A stretch of DNA of 64,000 nucleotides from Astragalus membranaceus (GCA_039519185.1 CM076846.1:147698605-147762604), one strand, 5' to 3'. Shown: positions 45,146 through 56,036, counted from the stretch's first letter. The notes: generated by a model not told the origin, from the letters alone. Translations and numbers: made by a program.

Positions 45146-45153
45146 TATAAATA
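45146..45153 (+). promoter_or_regulatory. TATA box of the second MULE gene
   Basis: TATAAATA in CTCTATTATAAATACATTC, about 120 bases before the ATG at 45269. Confidence 0.7.
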
Positions 45154-45268
45154 CATTCTCAAATTACAATAACATTCACACCAACAGTTTACCCTCAACC
45201 TACCCTTGGCTTCTGAGTCATCTTCTCTTCTCTGCTTCTGCCCAAAAACCATCGCCCCACCCGCTAAA

Positions 45269-46141
45269 ATGGAATGGCAGTTGTGCCAAACCCAGTACTC
45301 AAACGACAAATTCCTAACCGCCCTTCATCACAGTGGAATTGTCACCACCGACGAACATGGTGTTGTCTTTCGTTGTCCTAACCATGTCTTCTGCAGAATG
45401 AATAAGGACATCACCTTCGCCCAACTGAAGGAGAAGGCTGAGAGGAAGATTCGTCCAGAGGGAGCGTGGCGTAAAGACGTTGAGCGTATACGTTACCGAA
45501 AGTACGAACATGGAGAAGACGGGACTGGCTATTTTTCAGTTATGGAGATCCGCAGCGACGACGACGTCCACACAATGATGGAATATCATGCTACACTTCC
45601 CATGGGGCGACAAATCTTAGAGCTGTACGTGGACACAAGACGCACTCCAGAAGAAGTCATTCATCTTCTTCAACAAAGACCACCCGCACCACAAGAACCC
45701 ATACCGGAAAGAGTCATTACGCACACCTGTAAAGTTGACTATCAAGGCACTTACCAGTCCAGGGTACAACATGGTGTGGTGATTCATGGTACTAAAACTA
45801 AAAATTTCAGGCTTAAGAACAACATCACCTTCGCCGAATTGAAAGAAAAATTAACGGATAATTTTCACGTAGATGGTGTCGAGCAAGAAATCACTAGTAT
45901 CGTTTCAAACTCCCCCTACATCTTTAGCGGCCCACGTAATCGTATTCGGATGTGCCCCGTGCCTATCAAGAAAGACAAAGATGTTCGTGAAATGTTTGAG
46001 AAACATGAGAGCTTCCAAGGTTTGATTGAACCTTATCTCCAATTGTGCGTTAAAACCAGAGAGTCTGGCGATTCCATCGTCCGTAGCATCGTGCCTCCAG
46101 TCATCCGATGGCCCCTACCTGACAATGTATGGTGGAAGTAG
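45269..46141 (+). CDS. Accessory MULE protein with two PB1-like domains
   Basis: The first in-frame ATG is 45269, giving 290 aa; the open frame extends back to a TTG at 45206. The protein consists of two diverged copies of the domain that begins the transposase of the same element. Copy 1 (about 20-130) has DITFAQLKEKAERK and SDDDVHTMMEYHA...ILELYVDTR. Copy 2 (about 150-275) has NITFAELKEKLTDN and KDKDVREMFEKHES...LQLCVKTR. The transposase has FTLDQLRQAIERK and SNDDVDLMLEQFK at the matching places. There is no catalytic core, SWIM finger or zinc knuckle. PB1-like folds bind other PB1 domains, so it could dimerise with or restrain the transposase; that is inference. It is not related by sequence, as far as I can see, to maize MURB. 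Confidence 0.8.
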   Translation: MEWQLCQTQYSNDKFLTALHHSGIVTTDEHGVVFRCPNHVFCRMNKDITFAQLKEKAERKIRPEGAWRKDVERIRYRKYEHGEDGTGYFSVMEIRSDDDVHTMMEYHATLPMGRQILELYVDTRRTPEEVIHLLQQRPPAPQEPIPERVITHTCKVDYQGTYQSRVQHGVVIHGTKTKNFRLKNNITFAELKEKLTDNFHVDGVEQEITSIVSNSPYIFSGPRNRIRMCPVPIKKDKDVREMFEKHESFQGLIEPYLQLCVKTRESGDSIVRSIVPPVIRWPLPDNVWWK

Positions 46142-46309
46142 AAGTAGTTTAAATCATGTTTGTCTCTTCTTGTTTTATGTTTTCCTGTCGTTTCGTTTTA
46201 AATTTCCTATCCTTGTATTTCTGCAATTTGTGTTTTTAATTTCTGTTCTTATCCTATATTAAATTCTGTTCCAATTTTTAATATCTTCATTTTTTACCGT
46301 AATTACTTT

Positions 46310-46662
46310 TTAAACACATTAACGTGTTCAAATATTTTTTTTTTCACAAAAAATTTAATAATTAATTTACAATTAACAATATTAATTTTCTAAATTAATT
46401 AAAATAATTAAATTAAATTAATTTAAATTAATATATAATAAATAAAAAAATTAAAAAACACAGTTCAGAAGTCACCCTGGGGGGGGGGGGCGACTTCTGA
46501 ACTAGTTTTTAAAAAAAAATTAAATTTTTTAGTTCAGAAGTCGTTTTGGGGGGGGCGACTTCTAGACTAAAAATGAGATGTGTGCTAGTTTGGTAAATAA
46601 TCTAAAAGGTGTGCTATTTTGGTAAAAAAAAATTTTTTTGGTGCTACAGTGGATTTTTTGCC
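46310..46662 (-). repeat. Right TIR of the MULE
   Basis: Inverted copy of the left TIR with the same two hairpins. The homopolymer here is a run of 12 G (46481-46492) where the left copy has 7 C, and one hairpin arm has changed (TCTAGACTA for TCTGAACTA). Confidence 0.9.
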
Positions 46663-46672
46663 TGCAGAATGC

Positions 46673-46860
46673 ATCATCAACTGTGCTTTTGTAAATGAAA
46701 CCAAGCATGTCAATAAAAACAGTCTTAATCACAGGGGTCAAAATCCGCAGGCCAAATACATGATATGGAAAACAGAACTCCCTCATCAAAAGAACCTTGC
46801 AAAATATGTTTTTTAAAATTATTTTATTTGAAGTTGTATTTAATATTTTTTCAAAACAAA
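46673..46860 (-). pseudogene. Coding-like stretch interrupted by the MULE
   Basis: On the minus strand an open frame (MREFCFPYHVFGLR, then ILTPVIKTVFIDML) reads to the MULE target site, and the frame continues on the far side of the element (from 40282) to a stop near 40242. Codon use is less AT-biased than the flanks. I do not recognise the product. It may be an exon of a host gene or of an older TE. Confidence 0.35.
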
Positions 46861-46976
46861 TCACGGCGACTACTTCCTAGTTTTTTGTTTTCATTCTAAC
46901 TGTCACCGTAACATCCTAACATTTAGACATCATAAAGAATATAATATTAACTATTTACCTACTTGAGTTGTTGGAC

Positions 46977-48480
46977 GTGTCATAACTTGACGGGGAAAAT
47001 TACCGCCACCTCAAATTCCTTAAGGTAAGATACCAATAGCGAAACCATATAAACATGAACGACAATAAAATAAATCGGTCGTGATACCATAGATGTCCAA
47101 AAACTCAAAGTAAAGTTTATAATACATCATAACTCGATTAAAATCAAGCATTCAGTCTAAAGGGGATACGACATAAACATGGCTAGGGAAAGCTAAGCAA
47201 ACATAAACAACTTGATCCAAAAGGATCCCTCGATAAACTAAGCAGTTGCTGCAACAACTACTTCTCCTCGGCCTGCTTTGCTTTGTCCTGTACATCTGAA
47301 AACACCATAAACATAAACAGTGAGATTACAAATCTCAATGAGTTCCTCCGTGACCCCTCACATTTCGTCTCGGTAATTTTCAAAATTCAGTCGCTTTCTT
47401 TTAATTTATCTTTTCTCTTGTTACCTCGAAGCACAACCCCAGGTTCTGCAAGCTCTCATACCACGGGGAACCCAATTCGTATAGCTATACCGAATAATGT
47501 TGGACCTTGGCTTTTGGGCTCATAACCTACCAGCCACAAAGTATGCTTATAAACCTCTTGGGATCGTCGTCCCCTTCGAATTTTTTATGACTTTAGTTCA
47601 TTCAATAGTTTCCTCGTTCCTTGCCAATAATAACTGAAGTAATTAAAATATTTCGAGCCTTAAAGCATGTCATTCAATATGATTCGTGGACCATGATATT
47701 ATAGAGGTGATTAAAGGTAGCAATTATGGAAATTGGAGGACCTACATTGAAGAAAACATGAGATACAAAAATTGGGGGCAGGACACGGGTCGCGTCATAA
47801 GGGACACGGGCCGTGTCCCTGTGTTTTTCGAAAACTTTTGCAAGGGACAGATTCTGACACAGGCGCCTGTGTCGTTTGGACACAGACCGTGTCCTTACTG
47901 CAGAGTTCACAAAATTCAGTTTTAAAATTCTGCTCCAAATTCTCTAATGCTCAAACCTTTCCTACTTCTATACCCACACCCAAATAGTCATCAATTCATC
48001 ATTTCATGCACAAATATGTGTAACATAAACAATAGAAACATCAATTGCAACTTGAATTCAAATACAACAACCAATTGAACATTCAATCTTCATGAAACAA
48101 ACACCATTTCAACATTTTAGAATTTCATGAGTGCTAAGCCATAATCCAAGAACATGAGTGTTTCATAAACTCAGAATACACACATTTTATTAACATGTAA
48201 TTTCGAAAATCAACAAACAAAGTGAGGAACTCACCTCAAATGGTTGCACAATAACCATCAAGCAAGCAAAATGTAAACTTTGAGCACAAAGCAAGGTCCT
48301 AAGTAGGCTTTTATTAACTCCACATGCAAGACCAGCTCCCAAACCTCCTATTGACACACTAGAACTCTATATTATTAGTTATATAAATCAGTGACCAAAT
48401 TTACTCTATATTTTGCAGAATGAAAAATAAAAGATAAAAAGAATGGAAGTCAAATTTAATACACATACATATATATGTTA
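46977..48480 (-). repeat. Minus-strand LTR, chromovirus type, right end approximate
   Basis: The plus strand starts TGTCATAACTTGACGGG. The run at 47311-47345, GTGAGATTACAAATCTCAATGAG, resembles GTGAGATAAACATTATCTCAGTAAG at 19722 in the solo LTR. Four palindromes at 47782-47894 repeat the two-plus-two layout with different letters. No internal region or target repeat was found. Confidence 0.55.
47782..47894. other. Four GACAC-type palindromes, two plus two
   Basis: GACACGGGTCGCGTC (47782), GGGACACGGGCCGTGTCCC (47801-47819, 9-bp arms), GACACAGGCGCCTGTGTC (47856-47873, perfect 18-bp palindrome) and GGACACAGACCGTGTCC (47878-47894). Confidence 0.85.
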
Positions 48481-48489
48481 TATATGGGC

Positions 48490-49606
48490 TTGCACTACAA
48501 AAGTATGTTGGCAAAGGAATGAAAGAAATTACTAAATGGAATTGAAATTAAGTGGCCCAATTGAAAGGAAAACGGGGAGCTGAAGATTGGATATTGGATT
48601 GGAGCGCACGGAACTTTTATTATTGCTCTAGGTCTATAATTTGAGATAAAAAAGAAGGCAAGCCGTCCATACAAGGCGAGGAGAGCCGCACTTCACTGGA
48701 AAAAAGGCCGTTAATTGCAGAAACAGTGGAGGAAAAAATCAAGAGGAGGATGAACGCAGAAAGAGAAAAAAGAAAAAGCAACACGTGGACGTACAGTGAG
48801 AGGAAATAGAGAGTTTTGGGTACCGTTCTTGACACCGTGAGAGAGCTTGGATGCAGAAAAAGGAGACAAAAAATTCAAGATAAAGATTTTCTCTCATCCG
48901 TGTAATTTGTATCTCTGTAAATCATGACTCCTAATTTTATTTCATTGTTCTTAGTCTCTATGGATAGCTAAATCCTCTACTAGGGTCTAGGTGGATCTTG
49001 CAAGACTAGAGACCTTTTTATGTTTTAATTTATGCTTTAAATTCCCAACTTTTATTTCAATTAATATTATCTTATTACTTTTATCACATAATTAGGATTG
49101 ACAACCCTTTGCATGTTCATACAGTACTGCAATTAGTTGGTGGACTTATAGGATAATTGAGACTATAATTAATGCATGACCATACTTTAATTTAGTCTTC
49201 CAATCATTCAACCTTTTTGCTCTTTATGCTTTTCTTGAATTTAAAACAAGGGTTAATTTAGGAAAAAGAATATTAATCGCGAATGACCAAATGGATTAAT
49301 AGCTTTAGAAAAGGGATTAGTGATTGAATAAAATAAAGGAATTCAGGTAGAATTAGACATAGAGGAATCGAAGCTTGCAAGTGAAATCGTGACCCTAGGC
49401 CTCTCTCCATTGATTCAACCTTTCATTTTAATTCTGGTTATTTATTGTTTTATTTGTTTCCGTTACAACTTTCAAATATTCGTTCGTCTAAACAATAACA
49501 AATTTTGATTAGTTTGGTACTTATTAATTAATCCCTGTGGAGACGATATTTTTTATACTACTTCTGCGATAGAGTATACTTGCTCTAAGTGTGTCTTTGG
49601 CGCAAC
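48490..49606 (+). repeat. LTR relic of Athila/Tat type
   Basis: The end, AATCCCTGTGGAGACGATA...AGTATACTTGCTCTAAG..TTTGGCGC, resembles the LTR end at 57670-57742 and the first bases of a TTTGGCGCC primer site, after which similarity stops. The left boundary is a guess. No ORF. Confidence 0.45.
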
Positions 49607-49840
49607 AACAATGTGAGCTTTAACAACCTTATTGAAGTTGTGTTTTCAGCTGCTATAAGGTTTCTTATACTCCCAAATTGAAGAGGATTGAACATACAAG
49701 TAGAGAAACCAATTGAGGAAAGCAATCTTCAATTTGGAGTTTTGTAGGAACAATATTTGTGAATTGATGGAATGGGGAGGTGGTGTGAGTGTGATCTGTA
49801 TCAATTTCAGAAATGAAAATAAGAATGCATGAGTGATATT
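49607..49840. other. Short spacer, nothing recognised
   Basis: No repeat, terminus or coding signal was found. Confidence 0.3.
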
Positions 49841-50870
49841 TGTTGGACTATATGATAACCTTAGAGGGGGGTGAATATGGTTATACGCTAAAATTGAAAT
49901 TTTTTTAATTTTCAAAAAATTAACGATTTACGTTTAAATCGAATGCGAAAAATAGGATTTAAACTATATGCAATACCTAAGCAAGCTATAACTATGACAG
50001 AACCAGTTACAGTGATATTGAAAGCTAACCACGCTATTATCAAATATAACGATAAACAAATAGTGATATTGAACGCAGCGCAATGATATCAAATATAACA
50101 ATAAACAAATATAAACGAAAAAAAGTAAAGAGAAGGGAAAGAGATACACCGTAATTTTTACGAGATTCGGGACAAAAGCCCTACGTCCTCGGCCTCCGGC
50201 TTTGCAAACTTTGGACTTGATAACAACCACTATATGAGAAGAACTTCTTCAACATCTTACAAGCAATCAACTTCGCTATAGCTACCACACCAATCTCAAT
50301 TTTCCCCAAATTGAGAACCCAAGCTCCCCGCTAATGATTTCGCTAACAACTCAATCTCCCCGATTGAATTACCCAAGAACACTTCCCAGGATTTCACAAC
50401 AACCAAGTAATAGATGAATACAACTGAAAAACTATGATCCAATCACTCAAGCAGTATAACAGTATAGTAGTTGAAAGAGATGAGTGATTTGGATTTAACG
50501 ATGAAGAACTTGAAGAAACAATATGACGGTGGGAGTTCTTTTCTTTGATTTTTGAGTTGTGCGTCGTATTCTGTCTTACGTGAAAAACCCTAAGTGCCTA
50601 TTTATAAGGTTTGTAGAAATATGACTGTTGGGACAATTTTTCACGTAAAAAAGGTGAGTAGTGAATCGATTCCTTGCTTGAAACAAATGGAATGTAAATC
50701 GATTTATTTAGTCAAAATGTGACCGTTGAAATAAGAAGGGAATCGATTATTTGCTTAAAAAGGAGTGTAGGGAAATCGATTCATTTCTTGAGAAATAGGA
50801 AGTTGAAAATCGATTATTGGCTTGTTAAAATAAGGAGGAAATCGATTTTTGTGCTTCGCAATAGCAAGAG

Positions 50871-51084
50871 TGTGAATAAGGAAATAAGGAAGTTTGTAAA
50901 TAGTAGATTTCTTTATATATGTATTCGACTTCACATAGAATAGCCTATTTATACTCCTTAGTGTTTGTACTCAAGGAGGATCGAAATACAATCAATAAAA
51001 CGGAACTACAACTGCTCTGCAGTCGCAGACGTAGGCAAAGTTTTGCCGAACGGCGTGATCAATATCGTGTCTCATCTTATGACA
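50871..51084 (+). repeat. 5' LTR of the copia element
   Basis: 214 bp, with CCTATTTATACTCC as a possible TATA region near 50943. The PBS TGGTATCAAACTAGG follows directly at 51085. Confidence 0.93.
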
Positions 51085-51169
51085 TGGTATCAAACTAGGT
51101 CTTGATTCCTTGGTTCCTGTTTCTTGTTACGAAATTGTTCAGTGCGATTTCCCCTTTCTTGGTGTGCGG

Positions 51170-51424
51170 ATCTTGTTTATTGGTTTCTTGGTCTGCGCAT
51201 CTTGTGCCGCTCATTGTGCGCATCTTGTTGTTCGTTGTTTGCGGTGCGCATCTTGTGTTCGCTGTTTGCTGCTCGGTTGCTGTTGTGTTGTTCGCATCTT
51301 GCTGTTCGCATCTGTGCGCGTCTTGCTGTTCGTTGTGCGCATATTGTGTGCATCTTGCTGTTCGCTTTGCCGTTCGCTGCCTGCTGGTGTGCGTGTGGTT
51401 TGCATCTTGCTATTCTGTGTGTAA
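51170..51424 (+). repeat. GCATCTTG-type repeats in the leader
   Basis: About eight to ten short phrases of the form GCGCATCTTG(C/T)TGTTCG are strung together between PBS and gag. Three overlapping frames stay open only because the repeat lacks stops; no protein is likely. Confidence 0.7.
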
Positions 51425-51747
51425 GTGTTCCTGATTTTCGGTGATCGCGGTTGGCTTCTCCGTGGGTTTCGTTTGCCTTATTGTACTGTAAGGTCAGTTG
51501 GGATTTTGTGAGACCTACTCTTCTCGTTTACGTTTTCTGTTCGTTACTCCTATTGATTTGCTATTGTTCAAAACTTATTGGCTTCAATTCATTACTTGTT
51601 GCTTGTTGGCTTCAATAAGAGTGGTATTCTGATCTTGGCTTGGCGCTGTGATATATTTGTGTGCTTCTCTGTGGTTTGCTTGGCTACGTGTTGGTTGTTG
51701 CTTTTGTAAGTGTTGTTCTCATTATCAATTTTTTAGTAATTTTTTCA

Positions 51748-52506
51748 ATGGCTTCGGAGAAAGAAAGGGATAATTTTTGTGTTCGTTTTACCAATAAGAA
51801 TTATGCTACTTGGGAATTTCAATTCAAGATGTATGTCAAAGGCAAATGATTATGGAATCACCTTGATGGAGTTTCTAAGGCGCCGGAAGATAGAATTGCC
51901 TTAGACGCGTGGGAAGTCAAAGATGCTCAGATTATTTCTTGGATCCTCAGTACTATTGATCCTCAGATGATCAATAATTTGCAATCATTTTCAACTGCTC
52001 AAGAAATGTGGAATTATTTAAAGCATATTTACAACCAGGACAATACGGCCAAGCGCTTTCAACTGGAGTTAGAAGTCGTAAATTACAAACAAAGTAATTT
52101 GTCAATTCAAGAATATTATTCTGGTTTTTTGAATTTATGGACAGAACACTCTGCTATTATCTATGTTGTTGTTCCCAAGCCGTCACTTTCGACCGTCCAA
52201 GATGTTTATGATACTAGTAAACGAGATCAGTTTCTCATGAAACTTCGTCCGGAATTTGAGGCTATTCGAGGTGCTTTGCTGAATAGGAACCCTATTCCTT
52301 CCTTGGATATCTGTGTTGGTGAACTGCTCCGGGAAGAACAACGTCTCCATACTCAAGGAACCATGTCTCATGATCCCGTCCTTTCTGAACCTGTGACGGT
52401 TGCATATGCTGCGCTTAATAGAGGCCCAAGCCGTGATATGCGACAAACTCAATGCTTCTCTTGTAAAAAATTTGGACATGTTGCTTGTAGTTGTCCTAAG
52501 AATTAA
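51748..52506 (+). pseudogene. copia gag
   Basis: The ATG at 51748 starts MASEKERDNFCVRFTN and 33 codons later hits TGA (51847), where related gag proteins usually have Glu or a similar residue after KGK. The same frame then runs to 52506 through DPQMINNLQSFSTAQEMW, KRFQLELEVVNYKQ and SIQEYYSGFLNLW to a CCHC knuckle (CFSCKKFGHVACSC). A second knuckle (CNYCKQQGHIISAC, 52518-52560) is in another frame, so a shift near 52505 also breaks it. In an intact element this would form the particle around the RNA. Confidence 0.85.
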
Positions 52507-52598
52507 GTTTTGCAATTACTGCAAGCAGCAGGGTCATATCATCTCTGCATGTCCTATACGTCCTCCACGACCGACTAAGTGTCCGGTGCAGGCATTCC

Positions 52599-54299
52599 AT
52601 GCCACTACTAGCTCTACAGCTGGTCCTTCCACCTGGTGTATCTAGCTCTGCCGCTGGTCCTTCCACCACTGGTGCATCTGATGGTGGTGCTCCACAGCTT
52701 GAATTAATTCAACAAATGGTACTATCTGCTCTTTCTGCCTTGGGAATTACTGGTATGTCTTCTTTCATATTATGGTTACTTGACTCTTGTGCATCGAATC
52801 ACATGACGGGTTCCTCTGAACTCTTGCACAATTTACGTTCTTATATTGGTAATGAGAAAATTCAAATTGCTGATGGCAGTACCCTTCCTATAACTAATAT
52901 TGGTGACATAAATTTTAACTTTCGAAATGTACTGGTAGCACCTGGGCTTGCTTCAAATTTATTGTCTGCTGGTCAATTAGTGGATGAAGGTTGTGATGTT
53001 AATCTTACTCAGGATGGTTGTCTTATGCAGGAGCGGGTGTCGGGGAAGGTGATCGCGAATGGGCCTAAAGTTGGACGAGTGTTTCCACTCCAGTTTATTC
53101 CAAATCATTTATCTCTTGCTTGTACTAGTGTTTTGAATGCATTTGAGGATTGGCATAGGAAATTGGTCCATCCAAACTCTGTTGTTTTGTCTCACTTATT
53201 TAAGACTGGCTTGTTAGGTACTAAACCGATGGATTCTAGTGCCTTTATTTCATGTTCTGTTTGCAAATTAGCTAAAAGTAAAACACTTCCTTTTCCGTTT
53301 GGTGCTCATCGTGCTTCTACTTGTTTTGAGATGATTCATAGTGATTTTTGGGGAATCTCACGTGTCGCTTCTCATGCTTACTATAAATATTTTGTCACCT
53401 TTATCGATGATTATAGCTGTTTTACTTGGATTTATTTTCTTAAATCTAAATCTGAAGTGTTTTCTATGTTTAAGAAATTTCTGATGTATGTTGAAAATCA
53501 ATTTCAAACCAGTATTAAAATTCTTCGGTCTGATTCTGGAGGTGAGTATATGTCTCATGAGTTTCAGGAGTTCTTACAGCAAAAAGGTGTATTGTCTCAA
53601 CGATCTTGTCCCAATACCCCTCAGCAAAATGGTGTTGCAGAACGTAAGAATCGTCACTTGTTGGATGTGACATGTACCTTACTTCTCCAGGCTTCTGTTC
53701 CATCCAAATTTTGGGTGGAGGCTCTTTCCACAGTTGTCTTTTTGATCAACCGTCTTCCTTCCACAGTGATTGGGTTTGATTCTCCTTACTTTGGCCTTTT
53801 TAAAACTCAGCCTGATTACAGTAGTCTACATACTTTTGGGTGTGTATGTTTTGTTCACCTACCATCCACTGAAAGACATAAGGTTGGAGCACAATCTGTC
53901 CAATGTGCATTTATGGGGTATAGTCATTCTCATAAGGGTTTTGTGTGTTATGATGTCTCTAACCATCGTTTTCGCATTTCTCGGAATGTGACATTTTTTG
54001 ATAATCAGTTTATGTTTCCTTGCTCTTCTCCTGGTCTGAATGATATTGCTATACTTCCCCAATTTTCTACCCCGCGTTCACTTATAGAATGTTTTACACC
54101 AGGACTCGTTCCCACTTCCCCTTCTGACGCTGATCCGCCACCTGATCCTGATCCTGTACCGCCTGCACTACGGTGTTCTAGTAGAACGTCTCGAGCACCT
54201 GATAGATATTCCCCCAGACAGGTTTGCTTCCTCACATACTACTTTAACTGCTTCTCTATCTGCCACATCTATTCCTACTTGTTACTTGCAGGCTGTTAA
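52599..54299 (+). pseudogene. copia protease and integrase
   Basis: A frame of 566 codons. Protease: the catalytic D-S-G of LDSGASNHM is D-S-C here (residues 62-64), which should inactivate it. Integrase: zinc domain WHRKLVHPN...CSVCKLAKS, core with HSDFWGI, FIDDYSCFTWIYFLK, LRSDSGGEY and TPQQNGVAERKNRHLL, then the VFLINRLPS and FGCVCFVH regions. After about residue 520 a Pro/Asp-rich linker leads into frame-shifted sequence ending in a stop; RT resumes in another frame at about 54286. Apart from the protease residue the integrase reads as well preserved. Confidence 0.88.
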
Positions 54300-54728
54300 G
54301 GATGTGTCTTGGGTAAATGCCATGAATGAGGAACTTCAGGCCCTTCAGGACAAATTCACTTGGGGTATTGTTTCTTGCCCTCCTGGTATCAAACCCATAG
54401 GCTGTAAATGGGTTTATTCTGTGAAATTGAATTCTGATGGATCTCTCAATCGGTACAAGGCTCTATTGGTTGCTTTAGGCAACAAGCAAGAATATGGTAT
54501 TGATTATGATGAGACATTTGCACCAGTTACTAAAATGACTACTGTTAGAATGGTGCTCTCTATAGCTGCTTCTCATGGGTGGTCTCTCCACCAAATGGAA
54601 GTGAAGAATGCATTTCTTCATGGCGACCTGACTGAAGATATTTATATGACTCCCCCTCAGGGCCTATTCTCTTCATCTAAAGGGGTGTGCAAGCTCAAAC
54701 GCTCTCTATGGTTTGAAACAGGCACCTA
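54290..54728 (+). pseudogene. copia reverse transcriptase, N-terminal part
   Basis: It reads QAVKDVSWVNAMNEELQAL, CKWVYSVKLNSDGS, YDETFAPVTKMTTVRMVLSI and NAFLHGDLTEDIYM, the finger and palm motifs of copia RT. It ends LKRSLW-FETGT-stop because two bases are missing from the usual SLYGLKQAPRAW motif near 54708. The remainder follows in the next frame at about 54713. Confidence 0.88.
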
Positions 54729-55806
54729 GAGCATGGTATGATAAATTCCGTTCCACTCTACTTGGGTTCTCTTTTACTCAAAGTCAGTATGATTCGTCCT
54801 TGTTTATTCACCGCGCATCTACGGGCATTGTTCTGCTCCTTCTTTATGTTGATGATATGATCATTACTGGTTCTGATGCCGCATCCATACAGAAAATTAA
54901 ACAAAAGCTTCAAGCCTCATTTCAAATGAAAGACCTTGGTCTTTTACATTATTTTCTTGGACTCGAGGTTCATTCTACCTCTAAGGGTATATTTCTCCAT
55001 CAACATAAGTATGCCAATGACCTTATTGCCATGGCTGGCCTCCAATCTGCTAATTCTGTGGATACTCCTCTTGAAGTTAATGTCAAATACCACCATGACG
55101 AGGGTGAAGTTTTAACTGATCCTTTATTGTATCGACAGCTCGTGGGTAGTCTTAACTACTTGACCATTACACGACCCGACATTTCATTTGCTGTTCAGCA
55201 AGTAAGTCAGTTCATGCATTCTCCTCGTCATCTTCACTTGGCAGCGGTTCGTCGCATAATTCGCTACTTGAAAGGTACCTCTCAATGGGGTTTATTCTTT
55301 CCTAGTGGGACCCCTATTAAGTTGATTGCCTACATTGATGCTGATTGGGCTGGGTGTCCTGACACTCGCCGCTCTGTCACTGGTTGGTGCATGTTTCTTG
55401 GTTCTTTGTTGATCTCATGGAAAAGTAAGAAGCAAGCAAGAGTCTCTAAGTCCTCAACTGAATCGGAGTATCGTGCTATGTCTACGACATGCTCCGAAAT
55501 TCTGTGGCTTCGTGGTTTTTTGGGTGAACTTGGATTTCCTCAAACCGAACCGTCATCTCTATATGCTGACAATACAAGTGCCATTCAGATTGTTGCAAAT
55601 TCGGTTTTTCATGAGCGTACTAAGCATATTGAAGTTGACTGTCATGCTATTCGTGAAGCCTATGATAATCATGTTATATCCATCCCTCATATCAATACTC
55701 AGTTTCAAGTTGCAGATATTTTGACCAAGGCTCTTCCTTGTCCACGCCATAAGTTTCTTGTCAGCAAATTGATGCTCCTTGATGATCCGAATCAATTTGA
55801 GGGGGG
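54713..55806 (+). pseudogene. copia reverse transcriptase C-terminal part and RNase H
   Basis: It starts LKQAPRAWYDKF, has the catalytic YVDD in LLLLYVDDMIITG (near 54845), KQKLQASFQMKDLG, the thumb region, and RNase H with YIDADWAGCPDTRRS, STESEYRAMS, YADNTSAI and the ending ADILTKALP. No stop occurs until the frame has entered the 3' LTR. The RNase H Asp, Glu and Asp are all visible. Confidence 0.9.
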
Positions 55807-56036
55807 TGTGAATAAGGAAATAAGGAAGTTTGTAAATATTAGATTTCTTTATATATGTATTCGGCCCAGGCCCGTTAGGTTTTCACATAGAATAGCCTAT
55901 TTATACTCCTTAGTGTTTGTACTCAAGGAGGATCGAAATACAATCAATAAAACTGAACTACAACTGCTCTGTAGTCGCAGACGTAGGCAAAGTTTGGCCG
56001 AACTGCGTGATCAATATCGTGTCTCATCTTATGACA
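55807..56036 (+). repeat. 3' LTR of the copia element
   Basis: 230 bp, preceded by the PPT TTTGAGGGGGG. It retains GGCCCAGGCCCGTTAG-type sequence near 55862-55880 that the 5' LTR has lost. Confidence 0.93.

Larger units (their letters stand above)
40293..46662. mobile_element. Complete two-gene Mutator-like element (MULE)
   Basis: TIRs of about 340 bp (40293-40633, 46310-46662) start GGCAAAAAATCCACTG. The 10-bp duplication TGCAGAATGC is perfect (40283-40292, 46663-46672). Inside, an open MURA-like transposase gene (minus) and a second open gene (plus) diverge from a repeat-rich middle. Intact ends, an intact duplication and open genes make this a good candidate for an autonomous, recently active element. 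Confidence 0.93.
50871..56036 (+). mobile_element. Full-length Ty1/copia element with inactivated genes
   Basis: LTRs of 214 bp (50871-51084) and 230 bp (55807-56036) begin TGTGAATAAGG and end CTTATGACA; the duplication AAGAG is at 50866-50870 and 56037-56041. The 5' LTR lacks 16 bp present in the 3' LTR. Domain order is gag, PR, IN, RT, RNase H. Gag has a stop, and frameshifts separate gag, PR-IN and the two RT parts. Confidence 0.95.

Noticed and set aside
51102..51444. Three overlapping 104-110-codon frames after the copia PBS
   Set aside because: Low-complexity repeat leader; Cys/Leu/Ala-rich products without any domain, placed before gag.
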